A stretch of DNA of 64,000 nucleotides from Zantedeschia hybrid cultivar (lineage: Eukaryota; Streptophyta; Magnoliopsida; Alismatales; Araceae). Of the stretch, positions 42,326-54,500 are shown in pieces. The stretch lies in contig JARZZO010000004.1 in the NCBI GenBank assembly GCA_030544215.1, positions 40,661,980 to 40,725,979 on the forward strand. The letters run 5' to 3'. How positions within the stretch are numbered: position 1 is the first letter of the stretch; each line of letters begins with the position of its first letter. The notes below the pieces were generated by a model. That model had not been told where the DNA came from and searched no databases. It worked only from the letters and a program-made list of their open reading frames with translations. A program made the translations under genes and the position numbers.

Positions 42326-45300
42326 CTAGATGCATCTGAAGTTTTGGAGCAAGGGATGAAGTGGGCCATTTTTTAGAACCGATCAACCACTACGAAAATG
42401 GAGTCATGCTTACGAGGGCTCCGTGGTAGTCCAAGCACAAAATCCATACTCACGTCCTGCCAAGGACGATTAGGGATGGGAAGGGGAGTGTAGAGGCCAG
42501 TGTTCTGGCGTTTTTGCTTGGCTGTGGCGCAAGTACGGCACTGGGCTACTAAACGATCTACATCGCGCTTTAGGCTTGGCCAATAGAATCGACTTTCAAC
42601 AGCCTCAATGGTTTTGTTTCGACCAAAGTGCCCACCTAGACCGGCCGCATGTACCTCCCAAATTAAAAATTCGCGAACGGAGGTGCGTGGCACACAAAGC
42701 TGCTGACCTCTAAATAAGTATCTGTTCTGCAGAAGATACTCACTCGTACCCCTAGAGGATCCGGCTTTAAGCGTGGTATAGATCTCTCCAAAAACAGGAC
42801 ATCCCTCATACAATTTCTTGAGTTTATCAAACCTAGTCACCTCAACACTCATGATGGAAAGAAGGATACTCGTCGACTGAGGGCATTTGCAACCCTTTTC
42901 TCGACTCCCGCCTTGTGCTTCAGCACAAAAGTGTAGGCCTGCAAGAACTCTACCCATCGACCATGCCTAGGATTCAGCTTTTTTTGGGAGCTGAGGAAGC
43001 GGAGTGTCTCATGATCGATGTACAAGACAAATTCCTATGGCAACAAATAATGTTGCCAATAGCGAAGAGCCTGGACCACGGCATAGAACTCTTTATCATA
43101 AGTTGAATATTTCAACTTAGCATCAGCTAGCTTCTCACTGAAATATGCCACAGGGTGCCCTTCTTGACTTAACACTCCTCCTATACCGACCCCAGAGGCG
43201 TCACAAGAGACCTCAAAAACTTTAGAGAAATTGGGGAGCGAAGTATGGGGGCCTGAGTGGTTCGATTCTTGACCTCGACGAAGGCTTTGGAAGCAACCTT
43301 CATCCGCCCAAAAGGTTCCTTACAGATACAATCCGTAATTGGGGCCATCACAGTGCTGAATCCCCTAATGAATCGCCTATAGAAAGATGCTAGTCCATTG
43401 AAACCGCGAACATCATGGATGCTCATAGGCTGGGGCCACTCAACGATCGCCTTGACCTTTTCAGGGTCGGCAGAGACTCCCCTATGTGATACTATGAAGC
43501 CTAAGAAGGTTATTTGATCAGTAAAAAATGTGCACTTCTTAGGATTTGCATACAAGCTCTCTTTTCTCAACACTTCGCAAACCTGGCAAAGGTGGGCCAA
43601 GTGGTCCTCCTTGGTCCTACTGTAAATGAGAATGTCATTGAAGTAGACAACAATAAAGGAGCCCATGAAGGGTCGGAGGACCTGAGTCATCAGCCTCATG
43701 AAGGTGCTGGGAGCATTGGATAGCCCAAAAGGCATGACGAGCCACTCGTAAAGACCATCCGTAGTCTTAAAAGCAGTCTTCCACTCATCCCCTGACCGGA
43801 TGCAGACCTGATGGTATCCACTCTTTAGGTCAATCTTGGAGAAGATGGTGGCTCCTGCCATCATGTCAAGCATGTCGTTAAGTCGGGGAATGGGGAACCT
43901 ATATTTCACAGTGATTCTATTGATGGCGCGGCTGTCAACACACATCTGCCAGGTGCCATCCTTTTTTGGGGTCAGGAGGGCTGGCACTCGGAAAAAACCC
44001 TTCCCAATGAGCTCCTCGACCTACCTCTGTAATTCCGCGTGCTTGGTGGGATTTAAACGATAGTGACGCAGGTTGGGCAAGGTGGACCCAGGGACGAAAT
44101 CAATAGCATGTTGTATGTCACGTATGGGTGGCAGATGATTCGGAAGATCCTCGGGAAAGACATCGTGGTACCTGTGCAAGACGGTTTCCACTTCCTCAAC
44201 TCGTGGAGTGGAGTAACCTTCAGATGGATTACTCATGACGACAGCCCAAACCGGGGCTCCCTTGGCAACCTCGCCCTCAAATGCACTTGCTTTGATTATA
44301 TGAAGGGATACCCTCGCTTTTGACTTTGTGTCCAGATCTGGGTTGGGTGGGTTGGATGGGGAAGGAACGAATGGGGAGGGGCTTAGTGAAGGTGAGGACG
44401 TGGCAGGTGACTTTTCCCAAGATGGGATCTCCCTCTTGGTGGGGTTCTTAGGTGGGAAGGGATGCAAGAGAATCTTCCTGCCATTGTGTTTGAAGACACA
44501 AATGTTGGCCTTGCCAAGTAGGGTAGCATCCTCATCATAGATCTATGACCTACCCAAGATGATGCTTCCTACTTCCATGGGAAGGACGTCACACCAAATC
44601 GGCTTCTGATAGGATTAAAACTCAAGGGGTACCAGGCAGCGGGTCCTGATGGGTAATGATGAGGCATTAATCCACGAGACTTGATATGGCTCAGGGTGAG
44701 TCTCAAGATCTAGGCCTAAACGAGAGACACAATCAGTGGAAATTGCGTTGATACAACTTCCACTATCGATTATGATCTTGCATGGTTGGTCGGCTATCCT
44801 AGTGTAGGTGTGGAAGATGGAGGTTCGACGCTAGTCCTCCTCTTTGGTCTATATGAGAATGCATCTCACCACACCAAGCCTAGTGTCCCCGTGTGAGTCC
44901 ACAATGCCTTAGACTCTGGCGTACCCCCTATGCACACACCCTAGGGTGGCACCATTCTCCTCAAATTCCTCAGCTAAGGCTGGGTCAGGTATGTAGTTCT
45001 CCTCTTCTTCATGAGTGGAGGGCTCAATTAGTAGGGCCCTGGTGGGACACTAACTGGCATAGTGGCCAACCCCATGACACTGAAAGTAGTGATTATGAGA
45101 GCTCCCTGCCTGTTGGTTATCCCTACTAGCTAATCTTGTCCCTCTATCATCTCTTCTCTCAGCCCATGGGATGGTGGAAGCCTGAGCCGGGGTGGTTGGA
45201 GGTAGGGGTGAGGGAGGGCTTGGGGTGGTGGCAGTAGGGACCCTTCCAAAAGTGACGGGAGTAGTTCCGGACCGCTCGGGGAAATGCATGGGGCGATTGG

Positions 45301-45339
45301 TAGCCCCTCGGGAGTCGGGTTGCTGGAAAATGGGGGGCC
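42326..45339 (-). pseudogene. Chromovirus gag C terminus, protease, RT, RNase H and integrase N-terminal half
   Basis: Minus strand, 5' to 3': a Pro/Thr-rich gag tail; a zinc knuckle YFQCHGVGHYAS-stop-CP (first Cys now Tyr, 45090); a protease-like IIIDSGSCINAIS (near 44770); reverse transcriptase (HRYHDVFPEDLPNHLPPIRD, KDGTWQMCVDSRAINRITV, YRFPIPRLNDMLDMM, YEWLVMPFGLSNAPSTFMRL, with the catalytic motif YFNDILIYS near 43645); RNase H remnants; and an integrase zinc finger and core start (HAAGLGGHFGRNKT, FYWPSLKRDVDRLV, QDVSMDFVLGLPRS). YFDD has become YFND, which removes a metal-binding Asp. Stops are numerous. Gag continues at 47677 in frame across the solo LTR, and integrase continues at 24530 across the Tat element. 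Confidence 0.92.
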
Positions 45340-45344
45340 TAGTG
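45340..45344. repeat. Target-site duplication of the 2.3 kb solo LTR, left copy (TAGTG)
   Basis: Identical to 47672-47676. Confidence 0.93.
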
Positions 45345-46365
45345 TGTAACGACCCGCCACCCTATAATCGGAGATCCGATTATTAAATGGGTACCGAATC
45401 ATTAATTTGGAACCAAACCAGGATCTAGTAAGTCTGGGAAATAAATAATAAACTAAGCTAAACATTCACATCGCATTGAATTGAAATGAAAGTACAGGAA
45501 TTAAAATTATTACAATGCGACTTGATACAGCAAATAATTACATATTCCAACTGAAAGAAATAATTAAACATACAGGCCAGAAATAAATAACAACTACATC
45601 GGGGCATACCCCGGAACAACCGCTGAAAGCGCTCAACACACGGCCGCACACGCCGCTCTAGGTCTGCTGGGAGTCCTCACCTGAAAACCGCAGGGGTGAG
45701 TCTCAAGATAAGACTCAGTAGGGATCCTTCGATCCCCACTGCCCACGCACACACCCACAAGTGCAAAATACAGCTAACGGTAAAGCAACAAACACAGTAG
45801 TAGGTACAATTCCTAATTCTCAACGTGAAATCACATGCAGTCGAAGTGTATTAAACGTGCATATATCTAAACTAACCGACAAGGGAACCCACAACTGCCG
45901 CCTCGATAGAACACGCCAACCACACAAACAACGGTGGGAAAAACCTCGACCCGCTGAGACCAAGCAGTAACCCCTCGGATAGTACTCTAGCTACTCCGGC
46001 CCAACTGGCTCAGGTGGTTACTCCTTCCCTCAGCACGAGTGACTCTCCGAATGTACCACTCCGACACCGGTACTAGCTGACCCCGGGGTTCACCAGGTGA
46101 CCCTTTCTCACTAGGCGTCACCCCGCCCACGCCCCCACCAGCACAGGGTGATAAAGCGCTACAATGTCACTCCAGGTCCACAGTAACATAAAACCCAGCA
46201 CAGTACGATCCGGTCACATGAAAAGTCCGCGATCGTATAACACACACAATAGTATCACCCGATCATGCAGAATCCATCTCTACCGCGTACATCAAAACAT
46301 GCACTAACCATCCATCTAGCAGTATGAACACATTTTACTAGCATGAATTAGTGAGGTTCTGTCTT

Positions 46366-46735
46366 GAATCGCGTCGCCCAAGGCCGACGCCATTCAAGCT
46401 CCATGTACTGGTTTATGTAAAACACTGTCTTCAGAATCAGGCCTTAAAAGGCGTCAACACCAGTGGTCGCCTTTTGAAAGGCGTCGACATCCTCAGACGC
46501 CATTTAGCACAGAAAACCAGGAATTCCAAAGGCCTTACTCAGGGGATTTCTGCCTTAAAAGGCGTCATGGCTACCCGACGCTATTCAAAACGCGTCGCCC
46601 ACCCATGACGTCTTTTAGTCCCAGAATCCCCGAACTGGCAGACTCTCAGTCAGGCGATTCCTGTCTAAAAGGCGTCGTGATGGCCCGACGCCCTTCAAAA
46701 AGGCGTCGTCCATGCACGACGTCTTTCAACCCCAG
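46366..46735. repeat. Hairpin array E1 (GGCGTC stems) in the 2.3 kb solo LTR
   Basis: GGCGTC or CGCGTC stems start near 46368, 46450, 46480, 46561, 46591, 46671 and 46702, that is, pairs 30-31 bp apart within a higher-order unit of about 110 bp. A typical unit is AAAGGCGTCG-loop-CGACGCCNTT. Loops of about 8 nt differ in every unit. Confidence 0.88.
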
Positions 46736-47289
46736 GAACCAGAGTCTGCCATGAGCCCGAGGGCTCCCTTTTCAACCCAAACAACCCCAAAATCACCCAA
46801 AAACGGTGGGGAAAGAGGAGCAATTCAATCAACAGGAAATCACATCATGAAAATCCCCCATATCAACAAGAAGAATTCCTAAACATGCTTGTTCTACCCC
46901 CCAAAACCAAAGATCCATAACATGCTTAAACGGGTGAAAACATTATTTAAACACAATGCCATGGGAACCGTCACCCTACCGGATACTTGAACGCCTCCAA
47001 GCTTCAAGCCGTCCACCCGTCTCGCCCCACGCCGCCGCCGGTACCGCCGTGGTCGTTCTTACTCCACCGTGACGTCGGCCGCCGTTCGGAGAGTAGAACG
47101 CCGCAGTGGAAGTGGAGGTGGTAGTGGTAGGAGCTAGGTAGAGGATGGAGTGGAGGGAGAGATGAAACGGTGGGAGGAAAAGAGGGAGGAGGAGGGATCG
47201 CCACCGAGTTCGCCGGAGGGGAAGGAGAGAAAGAGAGAAGGAGAAAATGAGGGAAAGAAGGAGGGCTCGCGGGGTTAACCAGAGACTGG

Positions 47290-47590
47290 CTAAAACGCGT
47301 CGACATCCACGGACGTCTATCAGGTGACGCGACGGCCGCTCTGACAAGACTCTGAAACGCGTCGTTCCACACAGACGCCGTTTAGAACACTTGTCAGGGC
47401 CGTACTCTGACACACCCAGAGTCGCAGTCTGAAAGGCGTCGTCCCACGCGGACGCCGTTCAGACGACGCGACAGGGCCGTACTCTCGCGGCCCGAAGCCA
47501 GCCCACGTGGCACCCACGTGGCAGAACCTAAAACGCGTCTGCAACGGTGGACGCCGTTTAAACCGCGTCTCGCGGGCTCGACGCGAAACA
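47290..47590. repeat. Hairpin array E2 (GGCGTC stems) in the same solo LTR
   Basis: Further units near 47296, 47358, 47435, 47534 and 47563, for example AAACGCGTCG-loop-GACGCCGTTT. Arms are conserved, loops are not. E1 and E2 are separated by about 550 bp without such units. Confidence 0.85.
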
Positions 47591-47676
47591 TCACAGAGCC
47601 CCAGACCCCACTAGGACCAGAACTACAGGATCCAACCCCGAAAACCGGATCCGAAAGTCTCGATCCTTACATAGTG

Positions 47677-49028
47677 GGCTTCTGAAACCGTTCCACATCT
47701 AAGGCGATCTGATAGGCATGTTCAAGGGTGATCACCTCACGTAGGAATAGCTCACGTTGGATGCTCTCATGCAACCCCTGAAACCTCGATAAGGTGACCC
47801 TACTATCTTCGCCAACGCCACACCTGAGACAATAGTCATCAAAGTCGGCTATGTACTCAGACACCGTCCGGCCGTCTTGAGTGAACCTCTACCACTGGTC
47901 TAGGAGGCGCTTCTCATAAGATGGAGGCACATATTTATCCCGCAATTTCTCTATCATCTCCTCCCATGTAGAGATAGGTCTCAGCCACCTTGCAGCACGA
48001 AGATGCTCTACGTTGACCCAGTAGGTTTTGGCTCGACCCACAAGCCTCATAGAATCAAGGCTCACCTTCCTCTCTTCACTCATGGTATACCAGGTAAAGT
48101 ACTGGCTCATCCCCGCCTCCTAGTCAAGATAGGCCTTGGGGTCTAGGGTACCGTCAAAAGTCGGAGCATCTACCCTCACACTTCGAAGGATGTGATCATC
48201 AATGTTGGCGTAATCCCTTCGCCATCTATCAAATGGTCCACGCTCTCGGCCACGCTCATAGGCATTCCTAACCCGTGGTGGGTTGTGGATATCATGTTCG
48301 CCTCTCTCACCCATGCCCCTATACCCATGCAGAACCCTCTCAAAGCGTCCGGGGTATCGCTCACGATAAGGCTCATCCCCTCGAACCCTGTAAGGGTCGG
48401 GAACCCGTTCATGTTCATCAAAATAGTAACGGGGGCCTCTCGCAAAGGGTACGCGGTCCCCCCTATATCCATAGGCCTCCCCTTATACCCGTGGTGGGTC
48501 AGGGAATGGGTCGTATTCGTCATACTCACCATAGCCTCGGGGAACTCTATCGCATGGCACATGATTTTGTCTATGGCCATGGACACCCATCCCATCCCGA
48601 CGTAGGTCGGGATATCATTCTTAGGCTAACCCGTCGTCAAACTCTACTCTCCTACGTGGCGCTCGCTCCGGAGGCGCGCGATTGGGCTTGTGGTCAAGGA
48701 CATCCTCCTGACCCTGGGATGGGTTGGGGGCCCTAACTGGCTCTCCTTGGTGGTTATCTAGGTGATCACGCACTCCCGCACGTTCCTCCGCCTCTTGGGG
48801 TCTATCTAGGGGATTCTCTAGATTATCCACTCGTCCTACCATGACTCTCATGGACTCTCCCAAGGCAATGAGTTTCTCGTCCACGTGTTGGGTTAATCGC
48901 CCAAATTGATTGGTGATGTCTTGCAAAGATTTGCCCAAGAGGGTCTCTATGGTGTATATAAGTGCAAGATCCATGACGGGGTTGTGCCGAGATGAGAAGC
49001 GGGATGAGTGCTCTCTACGAGCTGACAT
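47677..49028 (-). pseudogene. Chromovirus gag, N-terminal part, broken
   Basis: Minus strand from the ATG at 49028: an N-terminal region with a coiled-coil-like stretch (GRLTQHVDEKLIALGESMR), a charged Arg/Asp/Gly-rich segment, then the retrotransposon gag domain (VRVDAPTFDGTLDPKAYLDW, MRLVGRAKTYWVNVEHLR, WEEMIEKLRDKYVPPSYEKR, VSEYIADFDDYCLRCGV, LSRFQGLHESIQRELFL). Several stops interrupt it. Its continuation lies at 45339. Confidence 0.88.
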
Positions 49029-50095
49029 GCAAGGCTTGATAGATTAGCAAGGTGCGGAGATCCTAGACTTGTAGCAAGCAAATTAGATGCAAGATTGACG
49101 TCCTCACTCAATGAACAAGAAGCTCAGGACGTGAACTCGTAGTGGTGAAGGGTGTCGAGCACCCGCGGCGTCAGCCCACTAAGTGCGTGGGACGAATCGA
49201 GGTAGCTGTGGGGCTACCGATAGATGTAAGGCTTGTCCACACTTGGTGTGCCGACCTTGCACTAATTGGAGTGCTGGATTTCGCAGACACTCTCTCACCG
49301 CCACAGCAATAATCACTCAGTGTGGTGGAAAGCTCTCTCACTCCGGCGCTACACAATTGATGCAAATACTAAACGAACAGATAATATTGGAGCAGAGTTC
49401 AGCACTTACCTAGCCGGCCTACAAGACCGACTCCGATCGGAGACGAGGACGAGCGGGGATGCGCGGAACACCCATGCAATGTTGGTGTCGCCTCAATACC
49501 TGTGTACAACCGCTTTACACCTCACGCAGGAGGAGAATAAATAATAATTTACATGCCATAATTATATTCCCCATGCAAGAGGACAAATCAGTCCCAATTC
49601 TCCACGCAGGGAGAATAATCTATGTAAAATATCTTGCAAATCTCCTAGAAGGCCTATCCAAATGATGGCCACAGCAGACCTCCTTGGAAGCAGCTAAGAT
49701 CTCCTCAGGCATGCAGGTGGGTGGAGTAAGAGGATGGCTAAATCTTCCTCGTGTATGTAGGGTCCTATCAAGATTTAGATTGCGTACCCACCAAAATCTT
49801 TAGTGCATGCACGTTACAGAACTAATGGGAGCGGAGACGTCGCCTAGGTGGACTTGGGAACAGCAACGGCGCCATGGGTGGCTGGGCCACGTACGGGACA
49901 TGGGCTCCTCCTGTTGGACATTTCGGTGCGGCTCATTGCACCAGGCGCAGCAAGGGCTTCAGTTGGGTACGGTGGGCCTCAGGTTACAGAGCGAGGGGTA
50001 CGCAGCACGTTCCCCGCGTTCACGAAGGGCACGGGCGACGATGTCGCCATGGCCTCCTTCTCCAGGGGCGGCAGCAGCTGGAGAAGTAAAATATC
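49029..50095. other. Unassigned sequence right of the chromovirus gag
   Basis: This should hold the chromovirus leader, primer-binding site and 5' LTR, but no copy of the 23111-23420 LTR and no Met-tRNA complement is visible. It contains a small hairpin GGGTG-tcga-GCACCC near 49149. Open frames on the plus strand (49807-50115) show no known domain. Confidence 0.5.
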
Positions 50096-53000
50096 ATAAA
50101 TTTGAATATAATTAAAATTTTAATTACTAGGTAGAAAATCATAATTGGAATCCTACATGGACTAGGATTTTGTACACAAATTTACTTGACATAGTTCTAG
50201 TATTTTAAGCATAACTCCATGCATAAAATTCTAAATTAAATAAGAAAACTATGATTAGAACAATAACTTAAAATTGTATAAGTTTTATGAATACCATATA
50301 TTTAAAATAAGTCATTTACTAGTCGGAATCAGGACATCTTTGGATGAAAAGAAAATCTGCCAGATTTATGAGTTCGGAGTACTCATGACAGCATGTTAGT
50401 AAAATATGCATATCTTTCTGTATAGATATCCATAAATAGTGATATTAGAATAATTGAAAAGTTAATAAAAATATAGAAAACGTTTTAGAAGAGAGTTGTT
50501 CTTAATTCGGACGTTTAAGAGGTTGAATTTAAAGGTCTTCAGAAAAGTAAACTCCAGGTAGCGTGAGCAGAGTCCGATTTACATTAGGAAGTGATTTGAC
50601 TTAGAGATTAAGTTATGGAGAGTAGAAGTTTGACTCCATAAAAGAAAAGAGGTCTTGGTGGTTATATTAGGGGGGTAAATAAGCATAAATAGAGCCTTGA
50701 GGTCGTGCTCAAAGCTCTATTGCATGCAGCTCTCTTCCAAGGGTAAGTTCATGTGGTGTTCTTGAGAGAATAAAGTTGTTCATGGTTATTTCTTTTGGAG
50801 GTTTGGTTCTAATCAATGTTTTGTATTATTATAGGTTTAGAAAACGTAGGAAAAATCTTCTAGAATATGAAAAAGAGTTTAGAGGAAGAAAAAGGCATTG
50901 ATAAATAGCAAGGAAGCCATAGGAGAGCCAAGAGCCAATCTTTCTTCAAGAGGTAGGTGGATAACTATACACATGATCTATTTTGTATTAAAAAACTATA
51001 TTATTTTCAAAACCTAATAAATTGATAAGAACTTTGATCTATATGTCTACTGCATGATATTCAAGTTTTAGATTTTTGTGATATTCTTTACTTTTTATTC
51101 TATGATTATTATCTCAGCCTATATAATCTGTCTGTTCAATCTGTTATGTTTCCAATTATGATTACATGAGTTATATATATATTTTCCCTTTGGTTTGATC
51201 TCCAATTGCTAAATTTTGATAGAAGCTTACTTTAGATTTTATCCTTATACCCAATAAATTTCATAATTTTCAAACTTTGTTCGATGTTTATTTTGTAATA
51301 CTCTTTGTAGACAATACAATTTGTCCTAGCAGTTTTGAAATCTCAATTTGTGAATCTTATATCTCACTTGATTCATGTCCAAATCATACCAAATTTTGTA
51401 TAAACCTTTGTTATACTATCCTTGTCTTCTCTAGAAAGTTTGAGAATTTTATGATTCATTTTGCTCTCTGTTTTGATTTGTTAGAATTTTATTTAAGTCG
51501 GATTCCCAGAATCGAAGTGAGAATTTAAAATTATATCAAACTCATCCAGAAATTAATGAAACTTTGTCCACACTTTACATATAATCTATTGGACATGTTC
51601 ATAGAGTTTGGTAATTATCTGAATCTATTTGATATTATTCGTCATATTTGTTGATTTTTCAATTCTGAAAATTAGTCTTAATGGCCGAAAAATATGTTTA
51701 TTATTCCAAAAATTCTGAGAAGTTTTCTTGGTTATAAATTCTATCCAAAAACTTATTTTGATAAGCTTGACTCTGATTTTCCATATATATGATTGTGATG
51801 ACTCTCTAAGTGGCTATTTTGTATATAAAAGTATATATTTTAATTCTTATATGTACGTATTAATTTGATAATTTAATTTTCAGATCTATACTCATATTTT
51901 GTCATCATTTGATATATGTTAATATAATTGTGCCATAATTATTTGACTTTGCTTGGATATTGCCATCTTAAGGAGATATTTGGTCCAATTCTATTATAAG
52001 CATCCATATTAGGTAGGGTATTTCGTTTGGAACCTGAGGGCAAATGGTTGGAATCCTGATTTTCGATAGGCTAAAACCAGAGGACGGCGATACGTAACGC
52101 CTTGGTGGTTTGGAGTTGGGTAGGACTTAGACTCTCCGGTTCTGCGCAGTGACCAAGACCTTTGCATCGGTTGCCTAGATGTTTTTGTATTTGTTTTGTT
52201 TAGCTTCTTATGTTATGGTTTGGTTGCATGTTATGATATGATTTTATTTGTTCGATTGTCACATAAATATGAAATCTTTACTCCATATGTTCATTTAAAT
52301 TCTGCTTAGTCATTTGAATCTTTTGATCATCCTGTTTAGCTATCCCTTTACAATCATACGAATCTGTCTTAAATATATGATCCATGATATGAATCTAATT
52401 TGATAAGCTACTACTCCATGATATTTGCTCTTTGATATGAGATGTGCTCAAGGAACAGTGATACTTAACGCCTTGACAATTTGACAATTTCTTATGGTCT
52501 ATTTGATATGTGATATGTTCTGATCATGGCTAGTAGAATTTGATATGTCTGCTATGAGTTCGATCATGCCATATATGCTATATGTTAGTTAATTTATTTA
52601 TATCATTAGAAAACACATTTAATTTGATAAGCTTATATCTAACCATATTTTGTATCATGTTTTTATTTGAGATATATGTAGAATTGTGCAAGATCATATT
52701 TAGTATAATTGTATTATGTGATTTGTAAAATTTATTATATGTTAAGTCATGTGGATGGTTTGAAGTCTACTGCATTGTTGCACTAAATCCTATTGAGGCA
52801 TTTGATATCTTCAAAAGGTTATTTAGATTCAAATTTTATAGTTTTCATAGATTTGATGCAGTAGAGATAATGAGAGATTGATGTATTTTTCTTTATTAGT
52901 GAGATTGAGAATTTATTTACAAATTGATGAATATTGTGATTTGTGAACTTTGGTATTAACTATATTTAGATACATTGGATTAATTGATAGTTATGACATT

Positions 53001-53285
53001 TATTTAAATTACTGTGTGGTTGTTTAGCTCTCATATCTATTTGTTATGGTGGAATTTGTTTTGAGATTACGTGGTCGGATTCCAAGTTGAAAAAAAAAAA
53101 AAATTGAATCGGATCCGTGGCGTAACAGAAACCCCTCGTAACCGGCCTGTACATGGGCTCGACCGCGACGGTGCCTAAATGCACTATGCCCGCATGGTGC
53201 ATGTCCCCTCCAGTGTTGGGCCAAATGTGAAGGAATTCCGTGTGCAGGTCCAGACTATGGAACAAATTCGGGTACCCTAGCATGC
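50096..53285 (+). other. AT-rich, LTR-like region without genes
   Basis: About 3.2 kb, AT-rich, with a TATA-like CATAAATAG at 50681, an A12 run at 53090, and a GC-richer patch at 52040-52180 reminiscent of long gypsy LTRs. I find no terminal repeat pair or coding domain, so LTR status is only a guess. Confidence 0.35.
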
Positions 53286-53289
53286 TGGG

Positions 53290-53675
53290 AAGCATGGACC
53301 GCCCGCCCCTGGCATGGGTGCAAGCCCGCGCATAGCCCCATGTGTGGGGGTGGGCGCCAGGCCTGCCCACCACTGGGGCATGGGACCTGGCCCCGCCCCG
53401 CGTACAGGCGCGGGTGCTAAGCCAGCACTGGCCTGGGGCACTGGCCCTCACACTGCCCCATATGCAGGCGCAGGTGCCAGGCCCACCCAACGCTGGGGCG
53501 CTGGCCCTGGCACTGCCCCGTACGCGGGCACCAGGCCTGCCCAGCACTGGGGGGAAGGACCTGGTCCCACCTCGTGTGTGGACGCGGGCGCCAGCCCTGC
53601 CCTAGCCCAGGGCACCAACCCTAGCACCTCCCCGCATAGGGGCGTGGGTGCCAGGCCCGTACCTGGTTCGAGCAG
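53290..53675. repeat. GC-rich minisatellite, about 60 bp period
   Basis: Degenerate units of the form GCGCGGGYGCCAGGCCYGCC followed by CACTGGGGC and GGCCCTGGCACTGCCCC repeat about six times. The period is a multiple of three, so a frame at 53314-53850 stays open and encodes a ~20-residue Gly/Pro/Ala repeat. I do not call it a gene. Confidence 0.8.
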
Positions 53676-53809
53676 GCTTACTGGAGCCATCGCATGCACA
53701 GCTTTGTCCAACATCCCGGTCGCCGTACATCTGCATGGTCATCATCCTAGTCTTCGTGAACGTCAAGCTCGTCGTAGCTACCGTTACGTTCCGTCTCGGA
53801 TGTTGGTCA

Positions 53810-54479
53810 TGTTAGTCTTAGGTGGCCTACAAGCCAATATGACTTTGTAATCTTGTTCATTTATTAATAAAATGGCTTTATATTCATTATGTGTAATTCT
53901 TATTATTATCGTCTCATAATGAAGTCCGAGAATATGTGCGATAGTGATCAGATTATAATGAGATCATACTAGTGAGACTGATCACTTAAACACACATATT
54001 CTTAATAGTTCCTAGTCGGAGGATATCCGAGAAGGACATCGGATATCCGGTTAGATTAGTACAAATTACTCCCACTCATAAGATGAGAGTGACTGATCTC
54101 ATAGTCACTTGTGTGGAGACACTAAGACGAACCTATAGGTACTCATTAGAGAATGAGTTCACTGAACTGATCTGACTGAATCGCTAGATGGTATTGTACC
54201 TCACTGTCAACCAGCATGATTCTATTGTAGCAGTTACATGGATGGTCCTCAGACTTGAGACATCAAGGACACCTTGTCGGTGGACTTTTGTGCTTTGACC
54301 TTGGTTTATGAATCTCTAACCATAGGATTCTAAATAGCCAATGATCGGGTACAACGGAATACCGTTGAAGGAAATTGAGTGTCAATAAGGAATCATTCGC
54401 TCTCGATACTTAGAGAGAGAATGCTCTAGGATTTATTTTCCGTTGCGTGAGTGATCCGGAGAAACGCGAGATCCCAACA
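53810..54479 (+). repeat. Copia-3 5' LTR (670 bp)
   Basis: Starts TGTTAGTCTTAGG and ends GATCCCAACA. It matches only the first ~640 bp and the last ~25 bp of the Copia-1 LTR; the ~900 bp between, with the TATA box, are missing. Confidence 0.92.
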
Positions 54480-54480
54480 G

Positions 54481-54500
54481 TGGTATCAGAGCCAGGTTCC
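54481..54500 (+). promoter_or_regulatory. Copia-3 primer-binding site (initiator Met tRNA type)
   Basis: TGGTATCAGAGCCAGG, one base after the LTR end. Confidence 0.97.

Larger units (their letters stand above)
45345..47671. mobile_element. Solo LTR (2327 bp) inserted in the chromovirus gag
   Basis: Starts TGTAACGACCCG and ends GATCCTTACA (TGTAA/TTACA inverted ends), flanked by TAGTG on both sides. Removing it joins QKPT to RPPIFQQPDS in the gag frame of the host element. There is no internal domain and the length fits a long gypsy LTR. Family and orientation are not determined. Frames open on either strand are compositional. Confidence 0.88.

Noticed and set aside
47004..47594. Minus-strand frames rich in Ser/Pro/Arg
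   Set aside because: Inside a solo LTR; composition and hairpin units explain them.
48176..48736. Plus- and minus-strand 130-150 residue frames
   Set aside because: Shadows of the chromovirus gag, which is recognisable in another minus-strand frame.
49105..49109. AGAAG as right-hand target-site duplication partner of the chromovirus (left flank AGAAG at 23106-23110)
   Set aside because: Only about 80 bp lie between it and the gag start, too little for leader and LTR, and Copia-2 does not resume after it.
49807..50115. 102-residue plus-strand frame
   Set aside because: Three overlapping frames are open in the same GC-rich stretch, with no domain or conserved motif.
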